From Dermabacteraceae bacterium TAE3-ERU27 (GTDB lineage Bacteria; Actinomycetota; Actinomycetes; Actinomycetales; Dermabacteraceae): a stretch of DNA of 64,000 nucleotides. Shown here in pieces: positions 1 to 7,853 of the stretch. The position numbers and the translations under genes are program-made. Within the stretch, counting starts at the first letter, position 1. Each line of letters begins with the position of its first letter. Below the pieces are notes generated by a model, which saw only the letters and a program-made list of their open reading frames with translations, had not been told where the DNA came from and did no database searches. The stretch lies in the NCBI GenBank assembly GCA_019218415.1, contig JAHUUL010000002.1:496001-560000 (forward strand). Reading direction: 5' to 3'.

Positions 1-1238
1 GCCTGTCCACCCTCGACCACGTTCAACGGCACGATCAGTTCATCGCCTCCGTCAATCGGGGGAATGTCCTGGAGGGCACGGCCCTCGTTGCGAGTCATCC
101 ACGGGCCGCCGATAGCCGACGACATGACCTTCGCTTGCTCCTCGAACGAGCCGCGCAGGTCAGCCTCAACGTTCAGCTTCACGACAAGGTTTTCTTCCGC
201 GCTCAACGCGGGGAGAACGAAATGCGTTAACCGGTTCTCAATCAACACGATCTCCGGCCCAAGCGAGCTCTTGTAGAGCGCCCGGGAATACTCGCGCATG
301 TTGGAGAACGTCACGCCGTCCGAGCCGCCGATCATTGCCGGGGCTATCTGGTACGTCTGCGCAACCACCTCGAGTGAGAGTTTCGCGGACTCCAGCCACT
401 GCTCGTCAGCCGACGAGAACGTGGAACGTTTGAGATCCATGCCGTCCTCGAGTAGCGGCATACCGCCTGCGCGCGGGCCCTTATCGCCCGTGAACGCCTC
501 CAGCATCGCCGCGAACCTACGACGCGCCGTATCATCCCACGGAGGCGCATCCGCTGGGCGAGTCACATACCCACCGATACGCCCGTTGCGCTTCCACAGT
601 TGCGTGCGATGCTTACGGGCACTGGCCTGCTCCTGCAAAATACCGCGCAGCGCATCCAGCGGGGCCGACGCCTTCGCGCCCGGCGATGCCTTCCACGTCG
701 GGAAAGCGATCAGCATGTCCGCGTCAACCTCGATAGTTTTCGACGTGAACGGCGGCGCGATCCGATACCGAGGCTTATCCGCCCACCCCTTTTGCGGGAG
801 CAGTGACACCCAACGCGGCGGCACCGGGTGAATACTCACGCCGTTCTCACCGCCCGGCATGATCAGCCAGAACGCTTCGCCATACAGGGCGCGGCAAGCC
901 ACCAGATCATAGATCAGTTCCGTGCCCGTCATGTACGGGTTCGGGCGCGCCAAAACCCGCTCAACCGGGCCGCGTTCACGTTCACGCTGATCCCCGTTCT
1001 TACGGATCACCTGCACACCAAGGCGCGCGATATTCCCAGCCTTGAAATCAACCACCGTTCGCAGGTGCGGCTGAGTGCGCCACACCTCCTCCGGCGGCAT
1101 CGACGCAATCCCATCCTGGCCGCCCGGGCGCAGGTCGTGCATCGACACCTCGACAGGTATCCCCTCGAACTCCGACACGGCGGTGGCAGAAGCACCAACC
1201 GACAGCATGCCCGCAATCAGATCACCAGCGAGACTCAC
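1..1238 (-). CDS. phage portal protein, HK97-type (partial, C-terminus cut by window edge)
   Basis: The reading frame is open from a GTG at 1238 to the left edge (412 codons). The GTG overlaps the terminase stop by four bases (GTGA), the usual coupled arrangement. The translation matches the HK97-type portal family: an N-terminal region with RTVVDFKAGNIARLG, a central YGEAFWLI segment, and a C-terminal region with FSNMREYSRALYKSSLGPEI followed by LTHFVLPAL and TRNEGRALQDIPPIDGGDEL. Portals form the dodecameric channel through which DNA is packaged and to which the tail attaches. Position directly after terminase supports the call. The protease and major capsid genes would be expected beyond the left edge. 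Family assignment is by recognition of these motifs. Confidence 0.88.
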   Translation of the reverse strand, partial: MSLAGDLIAGMLSVGASATAVSEFEGIPVEVSMHDLRPGGQDGIASMPPEEVWRTQPHLRTVVDFKAGNIARLGVQVIRKNGDQRERERGPVERVLARPNPYMTGTELIYDLVACRALYGEAFWLIMPGGENGVSIHPVPPRWVSLLPQKGWADKPRYRIAPPFTSKTIEVDADMLIAFPTWKASPGAKASAPLDALRGILQEQASARKHRTQLWKRNGRIGGYVTRPADAPPWDDTARRRFAAMLEAFTGDKGPRAGGMPLLEDGMDLKRSTFSSADEQWLESAKLSLEVVAQTYQIAPAMIGGSDGVTFSNMREYSRALYKSSLGPEIVLIENRLTHFVLPALSAEENLVVKLNVEADLRGSFEEQAKVMSSAIGGPWMTRNEGRALQDIPPIDGGDELIVPLNVVEGGQ

Positions 1239-2875
1239 TCCCACCACCCCCTATCCGTATCGTTTTCCGGCACCGGCTCAGCCGCGCCGTCGTACCATTC
1301 GCCGTAGTTATCCCCGTAAGCCGAATCAGGCTTCTTAGCGGGCTCCAGATCAAGGTTCATCAGCCCCCACAGGGCCATAACCACCGCGCACAGTGGTGAA
1401 ATATCGACCGGCGAATTAGACCGGTCAAGCAACGCCACCTCACCGGTAGGACGCCGTGCCCCGTTAGACATCGCGCGCTCCAAAGCGCCCTGCGGTCTAA
1501 ACCTGACAGTTCCCTCCGCCAGCGCATCATCAAACTGAGACAGGGAGTTCGTTAGCTCCGTGCCCTCGCAGCGGCGAATATCGTGCTCCTTCTTCGCAAG
1601 CCAAGTAATCAGCGAAGAAGCCGGGGCACCACGCCCCTGAATCACTACCGGGCCCGGCGTCACCAGAGCAGACAGAAAATCATCCACCCAATGCACTCCC
1701 GGACGCCGCGTAATCACCTCGACATGCGCGCGCTCGTCCTCCCGGAACGTTGCTGCCGCAATCCATGCCGTGCTGCGGTCGTGCGAAACATCCACCGCGT
1801 ACACCACCGGAGCGCCCTCGACACCCGCAGAACCCTCGTCCGTGCACGCCTCCACCTGCTCCGGCGGGAACGGTGGATCAGCCTCAACCGTGACGTGCTG
1901 ACACATGTTCTCCGTACGGAACTTGTGCTCAGGGATACCATCCGGCCCGTTCGTTCCAACCAGGTCTGCCTTGTCCAACAGCATCTGCGACGTCAAGAAC
2001 ACGCGCCCGTTCTGTTCCCGGTTCATCGCCGGGTTCGCCTGCGCTAATGCATGCACGTCATGTATGTCGGCACCATCAGGAGACGACCACTCGAGAATGC
2101 ACAAGGAACGGTTACCGTCCCAGCCTTCGTGCGTGCCGTGCTCGTCAATCCAGGCACGCAACAAGTCAGCTTCCTCGATAGCCTTCGAGCGAAGGCCCTT
2201 CAACACAACCGACTTGTCCTCACCCGCGTTCGAGACGCCGATAACCTGCGAGGAAAAAATCGAGTTCGTCGTGTTCTCTGCCGCCGTCCACGGATCCCAC
2301 GACCGCTGCTGACGCAACTCGTCAAACAGCAAGTCAGTAACCGACAAAGAACGGCCAGCATCATCGTTCGCGGCCTGCGCCTTCCAGCGCGCCCCGTTAT
2401 GCATCTCCACGTACTTGTTGCCGTTCGTGTTGTGCACATGCGCGATCAACTGCCGCGTCTCGTCACAGCTCCGCAGAGTCTTAATCGCGGTGCTAAGAAT
2501 CTCCTCAGCCGCATCCAGCTTGTGCGCCAGCCCCAAAATCAGCGGCGCACCCTCGCCCGGACCCTGCCACATCAACATGCGCCACAAAGCCCGCGCAGAC
2601 ATCACATAGGTTTTGCCGTTCTGCCGCGCAATCAAGATCAACACCGTCTTAAACCGCAGCTTCGGAAACTCGTCGCTAGTGAACGACCCCGGCTCCAGCT
2701 CGAGCGAACGCACCAGAACCTCCCGCTGATGCGGCATCAGCTCATACCCGAAAGCGTCCCGCCACAGATCGCACGCCTCAAACCCGAACGACGTCTCCGG
2801 CGTCAACTCCCGCAGAGGCGGCGTAAAAATACGCGGCGTAGCGCAACCCAGAACACTCTCATGTCCCGCGCTCAC
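1235..2875 (-). CDS. terL: phage terminase large subunit
   Basis: This 546-residue protein is the packaging motor. It has an N-terminal ATPase with a Walker A-like ARQNGKT at residues 83-89 and a Walker B LLFDEL at 182-187. The C-terminal RNase H-like nuclease begins with an acidic strand, VDVSHD, at 361-366. Length and order fit tailed-phage TerL (ATPase then nuclease, cutting concatemers and pumping DNA into the prohead). Its start overlaps the preceding small gene by four bases and its stop overlaps the portal start, so the three are probably translationally coupled. The start is GTG or ATG at 2875 by overlap rather than by a strong ribosome site. Confidence 0.93.
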   Translation of the reverse strand: MSAGHESVLGCATPRIFTPPLRELTPETSFGFEACDLWRDAFGYELMPHQREVLVRSLELEPGSFTSDEFPKLRFKTVLILIARQNGKTYVMSARALWRMLMWQGPGEGAPLILGLAHKLDAAEEILSTAIKTLRSCDETRQLIAHVHNTNGNKYVEMHNGARWKAQAANDDAGRSLSVTDLLFDELRQQRSWDPWTAAENTTNSIFSSQVIGVSNAGEDKSVVLKGLRSKAIEEADLLRAWIDEHGTHEGWDGNRSLCILEWSSPDGADIHDVHALAQANPAMNREQNGRVFLTSQMLLDKADLVGTNGPDGIPEHKFRTENMCQHVTVEADPPFPPEQVEACTDEGSAGVEGAPVVYAVDVSHDRSTAWIAAATFREDERAHVEVITRRPGVHWVDDFLSALVTPGPVVIQGRGAPASSLITWLAKKEHDIRRCEGTELTNSLSQFDDALAEGTVRFRPQGALERAMSNGARRPTGEVALLDRSNSPVDISPLCAVVMALWGLMNLDLEPAKKPDSAYGDNYGEWYDGAAEPVPENDTDRGWWE

Positions 2876-3216
2876 GCCGTCGCCCTCTTCTGTCGCCGCT
2901 TCTTCAGCTCGTCAAACGTGCTGCGCGGCTTCTCCTTCTCACCCCCGGCAAGCGCCGAACGAGATGCAGGAGTAAGCCCGAGCGACGTCAGCGCTTTATG
3001 AAGATTCGGGCCAGCAATCGCCATAGTGCGCTGTAGCGCCTCCAGGCTCCCGGCCTCCTTCGAGGTGTCAATCAAGGCCGCATAGTGCAGCGCAAGCTCG
3101 ATATTCGTGCCGTCCTTATCGGCATCAAGCCAGTCAGCCGAGCGAAGATCACGGTTAAGCGCCACCAGCATCGAACCGGGGGCTTTCACATCCAGAACAC
3201 CGTCAATTTCGGCCAT
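2872..3216 (-). CDS. probable phage terminase small subunit
   Basis: A 114-residue protein directly upstream of, and overlapping, the large terminase subunit. It has a mostly helical composition and a basic C-terminus (KKRRQKRATA). No DNA-binding motif is certain by eye, so the call rests on position (HNH nuclease, then this gene, then TerL, then portal), on size, and on resemblance to the small P27-like proteins that recognise packaging sites in actinophages. It could instead be an unrelated head-cluster protein. Confidence 0.6.
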   Translation of the reverse strand: MAEIDGVLDVKAPGSMLVALNRDLRSADWLDADKDGTNIELALHYAALIDTSKEAGSLEALQRTMAIAGPNLHKALTSLGLTPASRSALAGGEKEKPRSTFDELKKRRQKRATA

Positions 3217-3363
3217 GATCGCCCCCTCTCTGCGAGAGTTCTATGAAGTTTTTGGCCCCCCTGGCGTGTTCGGGGGGAGAAGACAGCTCCGCCCGGTGAC
3301 CTGGTGGCTAGACAGACTTATCTAAGGCATTAACCCCCCTAGGGGTGCTTATGGCCTTGTTGG

Positions 3364-3510
3364 TTATCCGAGGATTGCGGCCCAGATTGCGGTGAGTACC
3401 CAAACGCCTGCGGAGAAGATGATTGCGGCGGCTAGGAGTATCCCGGTGATGGTTACGAGGGTGCCGATTGTGTAGGCGATGTTTTGGAGTGCGGGGCGTT
3501 GTGCCTTCAT
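3364..3510 (-). CDS. small phage membrane protein
   Basis: This 48-residue ORF starts at ATG 3510, overlapping the HNH stop by four bases (ATGA). Residues about 10-46 are almost entirely hydrophobic (GTLVTITGILLAAAIIF and onward), consistent with one long or two short membrane spans. A longer frame running to 3828 in the same register is out of phase with the real HNH gene and is not used. Function unknown. About 150 bases without a gene separate it from the terminase small subunit. Confidence 0.6.
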   Translation of the reverse strand: MKAQRPALQNIAYTIGTLVTITGILLAAAIIFSAGVWVLTAIWAAILG

Positions 3511-3803
3511 GTTGTGAACCACTTTCTTGATGGTGTGCCTATGTCGTCTGTTGGCATTTGGTTGCCGCGTGCCGCGTTGCATCGTTTGTGTGATGCGCGG
3601 AAGTTTGCGGGGTCGTGTGTGTGTTGGGGGTGTGTGGATCGTGGGTAGAGGTGGTCGAGTTCGAATGCTTCGGGGTCGGGGTGTGTGAGGGTGTAGTCGA
3701 TGGGTTGGTGGCATAGCCAGCAGGGTGTGTCGTTTTGGTGGCAGGTGGCGCGGAAGGTTTGTCGGAGTCTGCGGTATCTGCTGCCGTCTGCTTTGTCGGC
3801 CAT
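3507..3803 (-). CDS. HNH endonuclease (packaging-module type)
   Basis: A 98-residue HNH nuclease with CWLC, then a distal C of a zinc-binding set (KRCNAARGN), and the catalytic H-N-H region FELDHLYPRS, NFRASHKRCN. Such small HNH proteins sit beside terminase genes in many phages and assist DNA packaging or terminase cleavage. The start at ATG 3803 follows an AGGAG at good spacing. It begins a transcription unit, because a strong hairpin terminator lies just upstream. Confidence 0.88.
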   Translation of the reverse strand: MADKADGSRYRRLRQTFRATCHQNDTPCWLCHQPIDYTLTHPDPEAFELDHLYPRSTHPQHTHDPANFRASHKRCNAARGNQMPTDDIGTPSRKWFTT

Positions 3804-3829
3804 GCGGGTGTCTCCTGTTTTTGGGCATG

Positions 3830-3871
3830 CGAAAAGCCCCCGTGACGCTGATGGTCTACGGGGGCTTTTCG
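3830..3871. terminator. bidirectional hairpin terminator
   Basis: A 14-bp perfect stem (CGAAAAGCCCCCGT at 3830-3843 pairing with 3858-3871) with A and T runs on both sides. It separates the early leftward operon from the HNH, terminase and portal unit, so late genes probably need their own promoter or antitermination. Confidence 0.85.
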
Positions 3872-3878
3872 TGTTGTT

Positions 3879-4145
3879 TTAGGAGTGGGTTTCTGCTTTT
3901 GGATGCAGTTCTTCCACTGCTTCCTTATTATGGCTGTTTTGTTTTGGCTGGTCAAGTCCTAACCGTGCGCGGCGTTTCCTTGCTAGTTCGGCTGCGTGTT
4001 GCAGGTTGATTAGGGTGCGTCTGCCTTGCTTTCCTTCCCGTGCGAGTTTCCCTTGCTGTATCCAGTAGTGGATTGTGGGGATGGGGCAGTCGAGTGCGAG
4101 TGATGCGGCCTCAATGTCGGTGATGACTGTGTAGGGATGGTTCAC
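3879..4145 (-). CDS. helix-turn-helix DNA-binding protein (excisionase-like fold)
   Basis: This 88-residue protein carries an N-terminal MerR/Xis-like helix-turn-helix: EAASLALDCPIPTIHYWIQQ at about residues 12-31, then GKLAREGKQGRRTLINLQ as wing, and a basic tail. I place the start at GTG 4145, which overlaps the upstream stop by four bases (GTGA), rather than at 4178. It is the last gene of the early operon before the terminator, so it could be a regulator of late genes. It could also be an excisionase, although those usually sit near the integrase. Confidence 0.7.
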   Translation of the reverse strand: MNHPYTVITDIEAASLALDCPIPTIHYWIQQGKLAREGKQGRRTLINLQHAAELARKRRARLGLDQPKQNSHNKEAVEELHPKAETHS

Positions 4146-4474
4146 TCGCTGGGTAGTGCTTTCTTGATTTCCTCCCAAGACACCGTCCTTCCTATGTGCC
4201 TCCCGGGATGTCCTTCACCGCGTAGACACGGGGTAACAAGCGCCGAAGATCGCCGGAACTTGGGCCCGTAATCCCCGCCGCACACCTCCACGCCATTCTG
4301 ATAGCGGGCGGTGCCCAGATCGTTTTTGGCGTACCAGACGAGGCAGCAATCGCAGACCCAGGCCGGGTCAGCGTCCCGCATTTCCTCGTGGCATAGCCCG
4401 CACTCCGGGCCGGGACGCACCGTGCCGGGCAGTAGTCGTTCCGGGTCTATGTCCTCGAGCAAGCTCATGTCCAC
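4142..4474 (-). CDS. small phage zinc-ribbon protein, copy 1
   Basis: A 110-residue protein with paired cysteines: CGLC at about residues 25-28, CDCC at 41-44, then a later Cys and the segment PCLRGEGHPG. It is a paralogue of the next gene upstream, sharing C-x2-C, the W-x-C-x2-CLV-x-Y pattern, PCLRGEGH and a C-terminal V-x3-EI-x-KA. The GTG at 4474 follows AAAGGAG with about six bases of spacing. Function unknown. The four cysteines suggest one structural zinc and the conserved CLRGEGH may supply a second site. Confidence 0.75.
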   Translation of the reverse strand: MDMSLLEDIDPERLLPGTVRPGPECGLCHEEMRDADPAWVCDCCLVWYAKNDLGTARYQNGVEVCGGDYGPKFRRSSALVTPCLRGEGHPGRHIGRTVSWEEIKKALPSE

Positions 4475-4511
4475 TGTCAGCTCCTTTCAGTGATCGTGTT
4501 TCGAGGCGTGT

Positions 4512-4832
4512 TCACGATGCGGCCCGCGCTTTCTCGATCTCCCATATAGGAACCCGCAGCCACTTACACTCACCGGAATGGCCCTCGCCGCGTAGACACG
4601 GGCTGTGGAAAAACACGTCTCCTGACTCTGGGGCAGGGTGGTGCTTCCCGCACGGCCTTCCCCAGTCCAAGTAATACGGGGCAAGATCATCCCCCTCATA
4701 CCCCACAAGACATCCCTTGCATATCCAGCCGTCATCCCATTCTGTATCCGCATAACAGATCTCGCATGGTGGGGCGGGATACGCTGCGTCAGGGATCAGG
4801 AGTTGCAGGTTCACGCCCTCAAACAAACCCAT
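4512..4832 (-). CDS. small phage zinc-ribbon protein, copy 2
   Basis: A 106-residue paralogue of the protein at 4142-4474. It has CEIC, then CKGC followed by LVGYEGDDLAPYY, a CGKHH not present in the other copy, and PCLRGEGHSGECKW. The start at ATG 4832 follows AAGGAG at five bases. Two diverged neighbours of this kind point to a local duplication. Function unknown. Confidence 0.75.
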   Translation of the reverse strand: MGLFEGVNLQLLIPDAAYPAPPCEICYADTEWDDGWICKGCLVGYEGDDLAPYYLDWGRPCGKHHPAPESGDVFFHSPCLRGEGHSGECKWLRVPIWEIEKARAAS

Positions 4833-4841
4833 CATCACTCC

Positions 4842-5756
4842 TTAAGCTGTCAACCGGTCAAACAAAGTCGCTGACGCGGGCGGTAAACAATGCGGGCTAA
4901 ACCAGATCGTCTCCCGAAACCGGTTCGCATTCCCTTTACCCTGGTTACCGTACCCGCCGCGCGCCTGCCACTCATGGACACTCCAACCCAGGTCGGTTAA
5001 TTCCTCGTGACCCTCGCCCCGATAACCACACAACGCGATCCGATACGCCGGGTTATCGCCATGCTCGACAGCCCACGCCCGCACCTCACTAGCAGTAGTA
5101 GCGCTCGTATAGGCATATAGAGACTGGTGGATGTCTGACGCACCATAGGGAGGGTCAAGAAACACCGCTACCGGTAACGCGGGGGCCTCACACAACGACG
5201 GTTTAACGACACGCGACCAGTCACCACACGCAACACGCACATGTCTCAACCGTTCACACAACGCCGCCATAAGAGCCGGAATGTTCTTCTGCGTTGAGTG
5301 CACGCCTCTCCTACTGCCGTAAGCGGGCAAACTCCTTGGCGTGCGGTGAAGAGCAGCCTCATCTCCAATAAGCAGGCTCACAGTCCACACCCACCAGCCA
5401 GCAACCCGCGCGTCAAAGAACTCCGGGTCAGCCTCTAATGCTGCTGTTAGCCCCTCACGTTGCTCAACAAGCCAGGCTGAACGTGCATGCACGTCAGACT
5501 CAAACGGCGGATACGACGCATACCCAGCCACCGAGTCCGGGGCAGCCTGCACCGCGCGCCAAAAATTAACCACAAACCCGTCAGCATCATTAACCGTCTC
5601 GTAATTCCCACGATGCGGCCTAGCCAGTAGTACAGCGAGGGAACCCGCGAACGGTTCCACATAGTTGGGGGTGTTCCCGAAGCGTTCCCACACGGTGGCA
5701 GCGACCATTGATTTACCGCCGAAGTAGGGGAACGGGGCACGTAACGCTTTAGTCAC
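4842..5756 (-). CDS. phage DNA adenine methyltransferase (D12 class, Dam/DpnM-like)
   Basis: This 304-residue protein is an N6-adenine methyltransferase. It shows the SAM-binding motif PFPYFGGKS at its N-terminus, the following NYVEPFAGSLAVLL, and the catalytic DPPYG (FLDPPYGASD) in the second half. No restriction endonuclease is adjacent, so it is an orphan methylase that may protect phage DNA from host restriction or alter its methylation. I start it at GTG 5756, overlapping the upstream stop by eight bases, because motif I then lies at the family's usual distance from the N-terminus. An in-frame GTG at 5816 is less likely. Confidence 0.92.
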   Translation of the reverse strand: MTKALRAPFPYFGGKSMVAATVWERFGNTPNYVEPFAGSLAVLLARPHRGNYETVNDADGFVVNFWRAVQAAPDSVAGYASYPPFESDVHARSAWLVEQREGLTAALEADPEFFDARVAGWWVWTVSLLIGDEAALHRTPRSLPAYGSRRGVHSTQKNIPALMAALCERLRHVRVACGDWSRVVKPSLCEAPALPVAVFLDPPYGASDIHQSLYAYTSATTASEVRAWAVEHGDNPAYRIALCGYRGEGHEELTDLGWSVHEWQARGGYGNQGKGNANRFRETIWFSPHCLPPASATLFDRLTA

Positions 5757-6057
5757 CGTCCGCTCCCTTCTCCCACTTCTCCGCCCGCTCAACCAACCAT
5801 TCATCCGGCGAATCACAAAGCCTCAACCACTCGTTCTCAGCGTTAGAGTCAGACACCCCCATTACGCACTCCATGAACTTGTAGTCCCTCCACACCTCGT
5901 CAACAAGACCGGCCGCGAACCTCAAAGCAGCGCCCGCCAACTTGTCCAGCTCTTCCTTGGGCAGTCGTAGGTCATCACCCGGCCCGCCATCAGCAAGAAC
6001 GAGTAAGTCATTCACGACATCATCGACAGTGACAGGGGCCGGTTTCTTATCACTCAC
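5749..6057 (-). CDS. small acidic phage protein, unknown
   Basis: A 102-residue, strongly acidic protein (DDVVNDLLVLADGGPGDDL near the N-terminus; SPDEWLVERAEKWEKG at the C-terminus). It is predicted mostly helical. The GTG start overlaps the preceding stop by four bases (GTGA), and it overlaps the methylase start downstream. It is not recognised. Its acidity and position beside a methylase and other accessory genes are compatible with a host-takeover or anti-defence role, but nothing in the sequence shows this. Confidence 0.7.
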   Translation of the reverse strand: MSDKKPAPVTVDDVVNDLLVLADGGPGDDLRLPKEELDKLAGAALRFAAGLVDEVWRDYKFMECVMGVSDSNAENEWLRLCDSPDEWLVERAEKWEKGADGD

Positions 6058-6227
6058 CGCTTACTCCTTCCCTTAACCCGTTCCCCATGCAAACGAGCAA
6101 TCTCCATACGCAACAAGTGCGCCTCACGCTCAGCCGCCACCCGATGCCGGTCAGACTCACCCACACGGGCAAGCAGCGAAACACACACGGTGAAAGCCAC
6201 GAGAGTCGCAGCGATAACCAGGGTCAT
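6054..6227 (-). CDS. small phage membrane/coiled-coil protein
   Basis: A 57-residue ORF too short to stand out, but well supported: its ATG overlaps the upstream stop (ATGA) and its stop overlaps the next GTG (GTGA). The N-terminal 20 residues are one hydrophobic span (TLVIAATLVAFTVCVSLLA). The rest is charged and helical with a basic end (VKGRSKR). The layout resembles small membrane-tethered phage proteins. Function unknown. Confidence 0.65.
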   Translation of the reverse strand: MTLVIAATLVAFTVCVSLLARVGESDRHRVAAEREAHLLRMEIARLHGERVKGRSKR

Positions 6228-6463
6228 TTCCTGCCCCCGCTTTCTGCTTCGGAGGCTTGCCGATTACAAAACTCGTCGATCTTGCGGTACATCTCGCCCT
6301 GCTTGGCCCATTCCTCAGCGGTCTTGGTGTAATCCTTGGCCCGCTTGGCATCAGCACCCTCAGCCCACGCAGTGTATGTCTGGGCGTTACGGGTGCAGTT
6401 TTCGGCTTTCCCGGCGAATTCCTCCGCGCACTGTTTCCAGTCATCGGCGGTTGGGTCACTCAT
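6224..6463 (-). CDS. Trp/Ala-rich helical phage protein, family member 1
   Basis: A 79-residue, Ala-, Glu- and Trp-rich helical protein with regularly spaced aromatic residues: DWKQCAEEFAGKAEN, TYTAWAEGADAKRAKDY and EEWAKQGEMYRKIDEF. Similar spacing occurs in the products at 7850-8350 (second half), 8583-8726 and 8853-9170, so these look like one dispersed family. I start at ATG 6463 (overlap of eight bases with the upstream gene) rather than 6508. Function unknown. The pattern suggests a two- or three-helix bundle. Confidence 0.7.
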   Translation of the reverse strand: MSDPTADDWKQCAEEFAGKAENCTRNAQTYTAWAEGADAKRAKDYTKTAEEWAKQGEMYRKIDEFCNRQASEAESGGRK

Positions 6464-6737
6464 CTTCGCCCCCGTTCTCTGCCATAAATTCCCAGATTTC
6501 TCGGGCAAACTCAGCAGGGGCGATATGCCGGGCTATGCTCACCAGGGCTTCGGCCTCAAAGGTGGCTACCGTATTACCGTCGTTCAAGATGCTAACCACG
6601 GTAGGGCCGTCGCCCTCAGCGGGTACGCCGACCACCCGGCGCTTAGTGGACTTGTCGCCTAGCACCATATAGGTGGCTTCTCGGATATTGTTTTCGTCGG
6701 TGCCCACTAGCAAGGCATATCCGGGGCTTTCACTCAT
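6456..6737 (-). CDS. phage hypothetical protein
   Basis: A 93-residue protein, not recognised. The first half is beta-like (YALLVGTDENNIREATYMVL, RRVVGVPAEGDGPTVVSIL) and the C-terminal third is helical (RHIAPAEFAREIWEFMAEN). It overlaps its neighbours by eight bases on both sides, which marks it as part of the coupled early operon. Confidence 0.68.
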   Translation of the reverse strand: MSESPGYALLVGTDENNIREATYMVLGDKSTKRRVVGVPAEGDGPTVVSILNDGNTVATFEAEALVSIARHIAPAEFAREIWEFMAENGGEDE

Positions 6738-7281
6738 TGTTTTCTCCCTCCACGTTCACGCGCTTAACGTCCCGCAACTGATCGGCGGTATACGTCTCCC
6801 CGTCAAACGACAACCAGCCCGTCTCTACCCGCTGCAACATGGCCGTGTTGCCGTTAGGCAGGGTTGCCATGATGTGCTCGTCCTCAGCCCATACGGGCGC
6901 GGGCGGGTCAAGCAGACGGGCCGAAAACCCTCCCATCTCTGACGTAATTCCTCTACGAAAACCGTGCCCCGTATATGCGGTCGTCATATCACCGTTAATA
7001 CACGCTATGTAGGGCACGCCTGCCGGTATACGCCCATCCAGCGGCACGTGCGCGGCCTCCCACGCGGCCTCCAGGTGCTCCCGCGCAGTCATAGGCTTAG
7101 CGGGCAGTTCAACGCCGATATGCTCCAACGCTTCGGCTAGTTTCTCCGGCGGGATAAGCACTAGGTCATTCTCAGTGTTGATATGAACGTTGTACGCGCT
7201 CTTGCTTAGGCATACCACGTCCCCTTCTTGGTCGTTCCACCTAGCAACGCCGTCGGTCAAATGAAGCTCATTGACTCTCAC
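6730..7281 (-). CDS. phage hypothetical protein, paralogue A
   Basis: A 183-residue protein whose GTG start overlaps the upstream stop (GTGA). It is related to the 191-residue neighbour. Both have an N-terminal beta region, then a helix ending HIGVE (this copy EALEHIGVELPAKP), then an EAAWEA/QAAWNAG segment, then PLDGRIPAGVPYI / PLPDGKTVPAGSVPI, and a C-terminus ending in a W-x-sF-G-E-x-Y-x2-x-L-x-V-K motif. No catalytic motif is visible. Function unknown. Confidence 0.72.
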   Translation of the reverse strand: MRVNELHLTDGVARWNDQEGDVVCLSKSAYNVHINTENDLVLIPPEKLAEALEHIGVELPAKPMTAREHLEAAWEAAHVPLDGRIPAGVPYIACINGDMTTAYTGHGFRRGITSEMGGFSARLLDPPAPVWAEDEHIMATLPNGNTAMLQRVETGWLSFDGETYTADQLRDVKRVNVEGENNE

Positions 7282-7853
7282 AGTTCGATCTCCTTAACTT
7301 CCAGTAGTTCCCCGGGTTCGTATTCCTCCCCAAAAGCCGTCCACCAGCCCTTATGCCCGTTAGCAGGCCGGTAAAACACACGGCGCGATTTGTTATGCGG
7401 CGTGCATGCCGTGACAGCTTTAGCGATAGACAGCGCCAGATCAGGGACAGGCCCGGCAATGCGCCACCGCTCCCCGTGCTCCACAGTGAAAGGAAAAACC
7501 GGTTTGGGATGTACGCGGTACGCACCGTCAGCGTTCTTGCGGATGGGCACAGACCCGGCCGGAACGGTCTTGCCGTCCGGTAGCGGGGTGCCGGCATTCC
7601 ATGCGGCCTGTAGGTCAGCGAACAGCCGGTCAGGCGGGTTCTGGGTAGTCGCCGGTTCGACCCCGATATGCGCGACGATCTCCGCCCACTTATCGTGGGG
7701 GATATTTACGGGTGAGCCGTTTAGGGTTTGCGTTACGACGCAGTCCTCCCGGGCATAGCAACTAAACTCTTCCCCGGCTTCGTCGATCCATGCCGACAAT
7801 AGATACCCGCCGGAAGTTTTACTCAGCTCTAGGTAATTTTCTTCGTCGCTCAC
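7278..7853 (-). CDS. phage hypothetical protein, paralogue B
   Basis: A 191-residue paralogue of the product at 6730-7281. It shares AHIGVEPA, DLQAAWNAG, LPDGKTVPAGSVPI and a C-terminus WWTAFGEEYEPGELLEVKEI. It starts with GTG at 7853, coupled to the upstream stop. The tandem pair probably arose by duplication and has diverged strongly. The Trp- and Gly-rich C-terminal block resembles a small beta-barrel, but I do not recognise the fold. Confidence 0.72.
   Translation of the reverse strand: MSDEENYLELSKTSGGYLLSAWIDEAGEEFSCYAREDCVVTQTLNGSPVNIPHDKWAEIVAHIGVEPATTQNPPDRLFADLQAAWNAGTPLPDGKTVPAGSVPIRKNADGAYRVHPKPVFPFTVEHGERWRIAGPVPDLALSIAKAVTACTPHNKSRRVFYRPANGHKGWWTAFGEEYEPGELLEVKEIEL

Noticed and set aside
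3364-3828. A 154-codon minus-strand frame covering the HNH gene and the small membrane protein.
   Set aside because: Its first two thirds are His/Pro/Thr-rich noise in another frame of the HNH gene. Only the last 48 codons, with their own ATG, look real.
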